Of a DNA stretch of 64,000 bases, positions 63,852-64,000 are shown in pieces. The notes beneath the pieces are model-generated. The model made no database searches and was not told the origin of the DNA. It saw nothing but the letters and a program-made list of their open reading frames with translations. Each line of letters opens with the position of its first letter. The first letter of the stretch is position 1. This DNA is from Dactylonectria macrodidyma (taxonomy: Eukaryota > Ascomycota > Sordariomycetes > Hypocreales > Nectriaceae), in assembly GCA_020744425.1 (NCBI GenBank), contig JAGMUV010000039.1:417342-481341 (forward strand). Reading direction: 5' to 3'. The position numbers and the translations under genes are program-made.

Positions 63852-64000
63852 TACTACTAATGACAACACTAGCAAGCCGTCCACCCCAATCGCGCACGGA
63901 CTGAGTCGCAACAAGCAGAATTTATACATCATTACTATTATTAACCTCATCCGCCCGCTATACCGTCGACGACGGATCCGGTTGTTGGCCTCCACCTGGA
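63852..64000. other. Right flank, no gene seen
   Basis: Only 149 bases; nothing recognisable. Confidence 0.3.

Overview
The window is genomic DNA of a filamentous ascomycete, probably a Sordariomycete. This rests on 50-85 bp GT..AG introns with CTAAC-type branch points, fungal-type transporters, NLR and Zn2Cys6 fragments, fungal transposon families, and (T)TAGGG-related repeats. It reads as a transposon-rich, probably subtelomeric accessory region. I cannot name the species.

Layout. 1-3 kb: intact five-exon Na+/H+ antiporter. 3.3-9.4 kb: apparently intact autonomous Helitron (Rep/helicase, 1859 codons in three exons) with a recognisable 3' hairpin end. 9.5-11.4 kb: decayed MFS sugar transporter and FAD oxidoreductase. 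11.7-14.0 kb: intact three-exon DHA1-type MFS transporter (746 aa). 14.8-15.8 kb: nucleoside-phosphorylase and Tc1/mariner remnants. 16.0-18.2 kb: intact three-exon piggyBac transposase (649 aa). 18.3-25 kb: broken LRR-like gene, single-pass membrane protein with a Ser/Thr/Pro-rich ectodomain, ATP-dependent DNA ligase with an N-terminal frameshift, and a TA-flanked MITE. 25.7-26.8 kb: NAD(P)-dependent reductase. 27.0-30.5 kb: LINE fragment split by a foldback element, a second Helitron end in inverse orientation, a dead NLR, and a small protein with a duplicated zinc-cluster motif. 31.5-33.8 kb: two convergent secreted proteins of bacterial affinity (TagC/P68-type beta-propeller; SH3-CHAP hydrolase). 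36.0-38.2 kb: complete pogo-type transposon with perfect 68-bp TIRs and TA target duplication.

38.2-59.3 kb is the most unusual part. A telomere-linked-helicase-like gene (DUF3505-type zinc fingers, then RecQ helicase) is split by a 5.8-kb insertion carrying an uncharacterised 1252-aa protein with a C-terminal chromodomain. The two halves rejoin in frame if the insertion is removed. Downstream lies about 9 kb of non-coding repetitive DNA with extreme strand asymmetry. From about 52.4 to 59.3 kb the + strand is almost free of cytosine, and arrays containing GGGTTAGGGGGAGTGG lie near both ends.

60.4-63.8 kb: complete Mutator-like element with 81-bp TIRs and an 8-bp target duplication.

How the parts relate: few genes here are ordinary chromosomal genes (antiporter, MFS, reductase, ligase, membrane protein). 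The rest is nested mobile DNA and remnants. Several transposases (Helitron, piggyBac, pogo, and MULE apart from an unresolved N-terminal join) have uninterrupted catalytic cores, which suggests recent activity and weak or absent recent RIP mutation.
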